The notes beneath the pieces were generated by a model. The model saw only the letters and a list, made by a program, of their open reading frames with translations, had not been told where the DNA came from and did no database searches. A DNA stretch of 9,244 nt from Chloroflexota bacterium (GTDB taxonomy: Bacteria; Chloroflexota; Anaerolineae; Anaerolineales; DRMV01), in assembly GCA_013154225.1 (NCBI GenBank), contig JAADCW010000052.1, positions 1-9,244 of the forward strand. The letters are read 5' to 3'. Below are positions 6,712-9,244 of this stretch, one piece after another (the first letter of the stretch is position 1; every line of letters begins with the position of its first letter). Made by a program: the position numbers and the translations under genes.

Positions 6712-8226
6712 TTGAAAGTCACAACCGAAATCCGTGATGACCATCAAGCCTTGTTGACGCTGGAACTGCCCACCGAAGAACTGGAACGGGCAAAGCGTCG
6801 GATTGCCCGAGAATATTCTCGTCGGATGAGAATCCCCGGCTTTCGCCCTGGCAAAGCGCCTTATGAAATCATTGTGCGCAAAGTGGGCGAAAAGGCGATT
6901 GAAGAAGAGGCCATTGATGCCTTGTTGGATGAATATTACCCCAAGGCATTGACCGAGGCAGAAATCAAGCCCTACGCGGCCGGGAAAGTGGAAGAGATTG
7001 TCTCCCTGGACCCGCCGACGTTCAAACTGCTGGTGCCTCTTGCGCCCGATGTGGATTTGGGCAATTACCGTGACATCCGTCTGCCCTATGAGCCGCCGGA
7101 AGTGGACGAAGAGGAAATCGAAAACGCGTTGAACGCGTACCGTGAGATGTTTGCGGTGTTAGAGCCGGTGGACCGCCCTGCGGAAGTGGGCGACGTGGTG
7201 TATCTCAACGTCGAAGCCTACGAAGAAGGCAAGGAAGATGGCGAGCCGCTCTTCGTTGATCAAAACCACCCGGTGCTCATCGAAAAAGAGCCCCACGATG
7301 GCGAATGGCCTTATCCCGGCTTCCCCGAAGAATTTGCCGGCGCCAAAGTGGGCGACACCAAAACCTTGACCTACACCTATCCCGAAGATCACGATGACGA
7401 AGATCTGCGGGGCAAAACCGTGGTGATCAAGGCGGAAGTCACCGAGATCAAGGCCCGCGCCCTGCCCGAATTGGATGACGAATTTGCCCAGCAGTTTGGC
7501 GAATACGAAACCATCGAGCAACTGCGGGATACCCTGCGCGAGCAATACGGCGAAGCCAAGCGTTCCAAATACGATGCGGAATATCTTGAGCAGGTGCTGG
7601 ACAAGATCATCGAGCAGGCCGAAATCAAATACCCGCCGCAGATGCTGGAAGAGGAAATTGAAGAGCGTCTGAAGGAATACAAGAGCCAGGCCGAGCGGCA
7701 GGGGATGTCGTGGGAGGCTTTCCTGGAAGCTCGCGGCACCGACGAAGAGGGCCTGCGCGAGGAACTGCGGGCTGATGCGGAACTGGCTGTGAAGCGCCGC
7801 CTGGTGCTTTCGGCCATTGCCGACGATGCCAAACTTTCGGTGGATGAAGACACAGTGGTGGAAGCCACCCGCAACCAACTGGGGCAGATGTTGGCCTACA
7901 TGGACCCCAAAGACGCCCGCCGTTTGGCCCGCGACCAGCGCTTCATTCAGGATTTGCTCCAGGCTGTTGCCTTGGATGAACTCATGTTGAAGGCCCAGCA
8001 ATATGCCATTGCCCTGGCCAAGGGCGAATTGGGCGAAGCGGAAGAAGAAGGCGAAGCCGAAGAGGCCGAAGCTGAAGAAAGCAAAGCCGAAGCGCCTGCA
8101 GAGGAAGCCGCTGCTGAGGCCGAAGAGGCAGCCCCCGAAGCCGAAGAAGCCGCTGCCGAGGCTGAGGAAGAGGCTGGCTCGGAAGAGGAAGAGACCGAAG
8201 CCGCTTCGGATGGTGAAGACGCATAG
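6712..8226 (+). CDS. tig: Trigger factor, ribosome-associated chaperone
   Basis: The 504-residue protein starts at TTG 6712 and stops with TAG at 8224-8226. Trigger factor binds the ribosome exit tunnel and shields nascent chains. The ribosome-binding domain covers about residues 1-145 and carries the signature loop GFRPGKAP at 43-50. An FKBP-like prolyl isomerase domain covers about 150-245 (EVGDVVYLNVEAYEEG; YPGFPEEFAGAKVGD; TYPEDHDDEDLRGK), with its substrate loop altered relative to common versions. The helical C-terminal domain begins at the usual junction LPELDDEFAQQFG (251-263) and runs to about 437. A Glu/Ala-rich acidic tail of about 65 residues (440-504) follows, which makes the protein longer than the E. 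coli protein of about 432. The stop is 15 bases before clpP, so the two are likely co-transcribed from the -10 box at 6664. Identification is firm; isomerase activity is not certain. Confidence 0.96.
   Translation: MKVTTEIRDDHQALLTLELPTEELERAKRRIAREYSRRMRIPGFRPGKAPYEIIVRKVGEKAIEEEAIDALLDEYYPKALTEAEIKPYAAGKVEEIVSLDPPTFKLLVPLAPDVDLGNYRDIRLPYEPPEVDEEEIENALNAYREMFAVLEPVDRPAEVGDVVYLNVEAYEEGKEDGEPLFVDQNHPVLIEKEPHDGEWPYPGFPEEFAGAKVGDTKTLTYTYPEDHDDEDLRGKTVVIKAEVTEIKARALPELDDEFAQQFGEYETIEQLRDTLREQYGEAKRSKYDAEYLEQVLDKIIEQAEIKYPPQMLEEEIEERLKEYKSQAERQGMSWEAFLEARGTDEEGLREELRADAELAVKRRLVLSAIADDAKLSVDEDTVVEATRNQLGQMLAYMDPKDARRLARDQRFIQDLLQAVALDELMLKAQQYAIALAKGELGEAEEEGEAEEAEAEESKAEAPAEEAAAEAEEAAPEAEEAAAEAEEEAGSEEEETEAASDGEDA
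8032..8223 (+). repeat. Acidic low-complexity tail of trigger factor
   Basis: These codons encode residues 441-504, made almost only of Glu and Ala with a few Gly, Ser, Pro and Thr, in loose repeats such as AEAEE and AEEAAPEAEE. The DNA is a purine-rich run of GCC/GCT and GAA/GAG codons, which is prone to slippage, so its length may vary between strains. Confidence 0.85.
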
Positions 8227-8241
8227 GCAAGGAGGTGCCTG

Positions 8242-8850
8242 ATGTTTGACCCGCAAGCGGTCATTCCGATGGTCATTGAAAGTTCGGGGCGTGGCGAACG
8301 CGCTTACGACATCTATTCCTTGTTGTTGAAAGAGCGTATTGTCTTTTTGGGCACGCCCATCAACGACCAGGTTTCCAATTTGATTGTGGCGCAGTTGCTC
8401 TACCTCAATCGGGAAGACCCTGAAGCGCCCATTCAAATGTACATCAATTCGCCTGGTGGGCAGATTTACGCTGGTTTGGCCATCTACGACACCATGCAGA
8501 TGATTACCAATCCCATCAGCACTGTTGCCGTGGGGCTGACGGCCTCGTTTGGCACTGTGCTGTTGGCCGCGGGCACCAAAGGCCAGCGGTATGCTTTGCC
8601 CCACGCCACCATTCACATGCACCAGCCTTTGGGTGGCGCGCAGGGCCAGGCCTCGGATATTGAAATCCAGGCCAAGGAAATTCTGCGCTTGCGGGCTCGG
8701 CTCAACGAAATCTTGGCCGCGCATACCGGCCAGCCCATTGAGGCCATTGAACGCGACACCGAGCGCGATTACTACATGAGCGCCCAGGAAGCCGCAGAAT
8801 ATGGCCTGGTGGATAAGGTGTTAGAGCCCCCGCCCAAAGCGGAACTCTAA
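8242..8850 (+). CDS. clpP: ATP-dependent Clp protease proteolytic subunit
   Basis: The protein of 202 residues starts at ATG 8242, 5 bases after a strong AAGGAGGT site, and stops with TAA at 8848-8850. ClpP is a serine peptidase forming a double-ring barrel, fed by an AAA+ unfoldase such as ClpX or ClpC. The catalytic triad is present with family spacing: Ser102 in GLTASFG, His127 in HMHQPLGG, and Asp176 in RDTERDYY. The oxyanion and handle regions are intact (YINSPGGQIYAG at 67-78; GQASDIEIQAKEILRLRARL at 135-154). The N-terminus RGERAYDIYSLLLKERIVFLG is typical, with a short leader that may be self-processed. The active-site loop reads GLTASFG where E. coli has GQAASMG, a common variant in distant bacteria. 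It follows trigger factor by 15 bases, so folding and degradation are coupled. clpX is not next to it. Confidence 0.97.
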   Translation: MFDPQAVIPMVIESSGRGERAYDIYSLLLKERIVFLGTPINDQVSNLIVAQLLYLNREDPEAPIQMYINSPGGQIYAGLAIYDTMQMITNPISTVAVGLTASFGTVLLAAGTKGQRYALPHATIHMHQPLGGAQGQASDIEIQAKEILRLRARLNEILAAHTGQPIEAIERDTERDYYMSAQEAAEYGLVDKVLEPPPKAEL

Positions 8851-8862
8851 AGCAGACCATGA

Positions 8863-8899
8863 CGCCGCGTCGGGCTTGGGCTCGGCGCGGTGCTGTTTT
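8863..8899 (+). terminator. Probable rho-independent terminator after clpP
   Basis: The arms 8863-8875 and 8880-8892 can pair over 13 positions, with three G-T wobbles and a TTGG loop, and the sequence TGTTTTA including a run of four T (8896-8899) follows closely. It starts 12 bases after the clpP stop. The short T-run suggests partial termination, with some readthrough into the HAD gene. Confidence 0.6.
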
Positions 8900-8911
8900 A
8901 TCCTGGTGAAC

Positions 8912-8917
8912 AAGAGG
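8912..8917 (+). promoter_or_regulatory. Ribosome binding site of the HAD gene
   Basis: AAGAGG lies 6 bases before ATG 8924. It favours this start over an in-frame GTG at 8906, which has no ribosome site and would add VNKRRT before the conserved HAD start. Confidence 0.7.
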
Positions 8918-8923
8918 CGCACG

Positions 8924-9244
8924 ATGCAAAACATTCGCGGTTTGATCTTAGACATGGACGGCGTGCTGTGGCGCGCGCATCAACCCTTGGGCGATTTGCC
9001 CACCTTGTTTGCCCGTTTGGATGCCCTGGGCATTCGCTCGGTGTTTGTGACCAACAACGCGACCCGGTCGGTCGCGCAATATGTGGAAAAACTGCGCAGT
9101 TTGGGCGTGGAAGTGACGGAAGACCGCATTCTCAACTCAGCCCTGGCCGCGGCCCACGCGCTGCAAGAGGCGCTTTCGCCCGGAGAAGAGGTGTATGTGC
9201 TGGGCGAAGAAGGGTTAGCAATCACCCTAAAAAACGCTGGGTTT
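8924..9244 (+). CDS. HAD-superfamily phosphatase, NagD-like (5' part)
   Basis: The first 107 residues are in the window and the frame stays open at its edge. HAD motif I is LDMDGVLW, with the nucleophile Asp10 and the acid/base Asp12. Motif II is VTNNATRS at about 42-49, with Thr43. The sequence between and after (YVEKLRSLGVEV, then ILNSALAAAHAL, then VYVLGEEGLAITLKNAGF) matches the HAD-IIA group that includes NagD and 4-nitrophenylphosphatase-like enzymes, which hydrolyse small phosphate esters; the exact substrate cannot be told. The cap domain and motifs III and IV are outside. It lies 73 bases after clpP, with a probable terminator between, so it may have its own weak promoter or depend on readthrough. 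Confidence 0.9.
   Translation, partial: MQNIRGLILDMDGVLWRAHQPLGDLPTLFARLDALGIRSVFVTNNATRSVAQYVEKLRSLGVEVTEDRILNSALAAAHALQEALSPGEEVYVLGEEGLAITLKNAGF

Noticed and set aside
7159..8724. A 521-residue open frame on the minus strand across trigger factor and clpP
   Set aside because: It lies antisense to two certain genes, has no ribosome site or known domain, and its Phe/Leu/Gly-rich composition is what the complement of Glu/Ala/Lys codons gives.
8906..8923. Upstream in-frame GTG start for the HAD gene
   Set aside because: No ribosome site precedes it, the added residues VNKRRT are not typical for the family, and it would place AAGAGG inside the coding region.

Overview
The window reads as a piece of chromosome from a GC-rich bacterium. 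The genes suggest Chloroflexota, probably Anaerolineae, but this is inference: the ClpP and trigger factor sequences, a TTG start, and alanine/glutamate-rich proteins fit that group, and nothing here fixes the taxonomy. No phage, transposon, CRISPR or plasmid signature is visible.

Left part (1-6399, minus strand). Three genes run right to left with short gaps of 39 and 49 bases, so they are probably one operon. A 107-residue protein with two membrane segments comes first. It is followed by a 1719-residue protein built almost wholly of tetratricopeptide (TPR) repeats, and then by a second TPR-like protein that leaves the window after 275 residues. None carries an enzymatic motif I can recognise. 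The set looks like a membrane anchor plus scaffold system of unknown role and is the most novel part of the window. Two small hairpins lie between the giant gene and the last gene.

Centre (6400-6711). A divergent intergenic region holds a clean -10 box, a tRNA-Leu with anticodon UAG, a GC hairpin that probably ends the tRNA transcript, and a second clean -10 box directly after the hairpin that should drive the next gene. The two -10 boxes share the start-site sequence CGCGTTG and GC-rich discriminators.

Right part (6712-9244, plus strand). Trigger factor (TTG start, with an extra acidic Glu/Ala tail) and ClpP are 15 bases apart and form a protein folding and degradation operon. A hairpin with a short T-run follows clpP. 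The 5' part of a NagD-type HAD phosphatase gene then runs off the window. The usual partner clpX is not next to clpP here.

All intergenic stretches are shorter than about 125 bases apart from the tRNA-containing region, so there is no long unexplained non-coding DNA.
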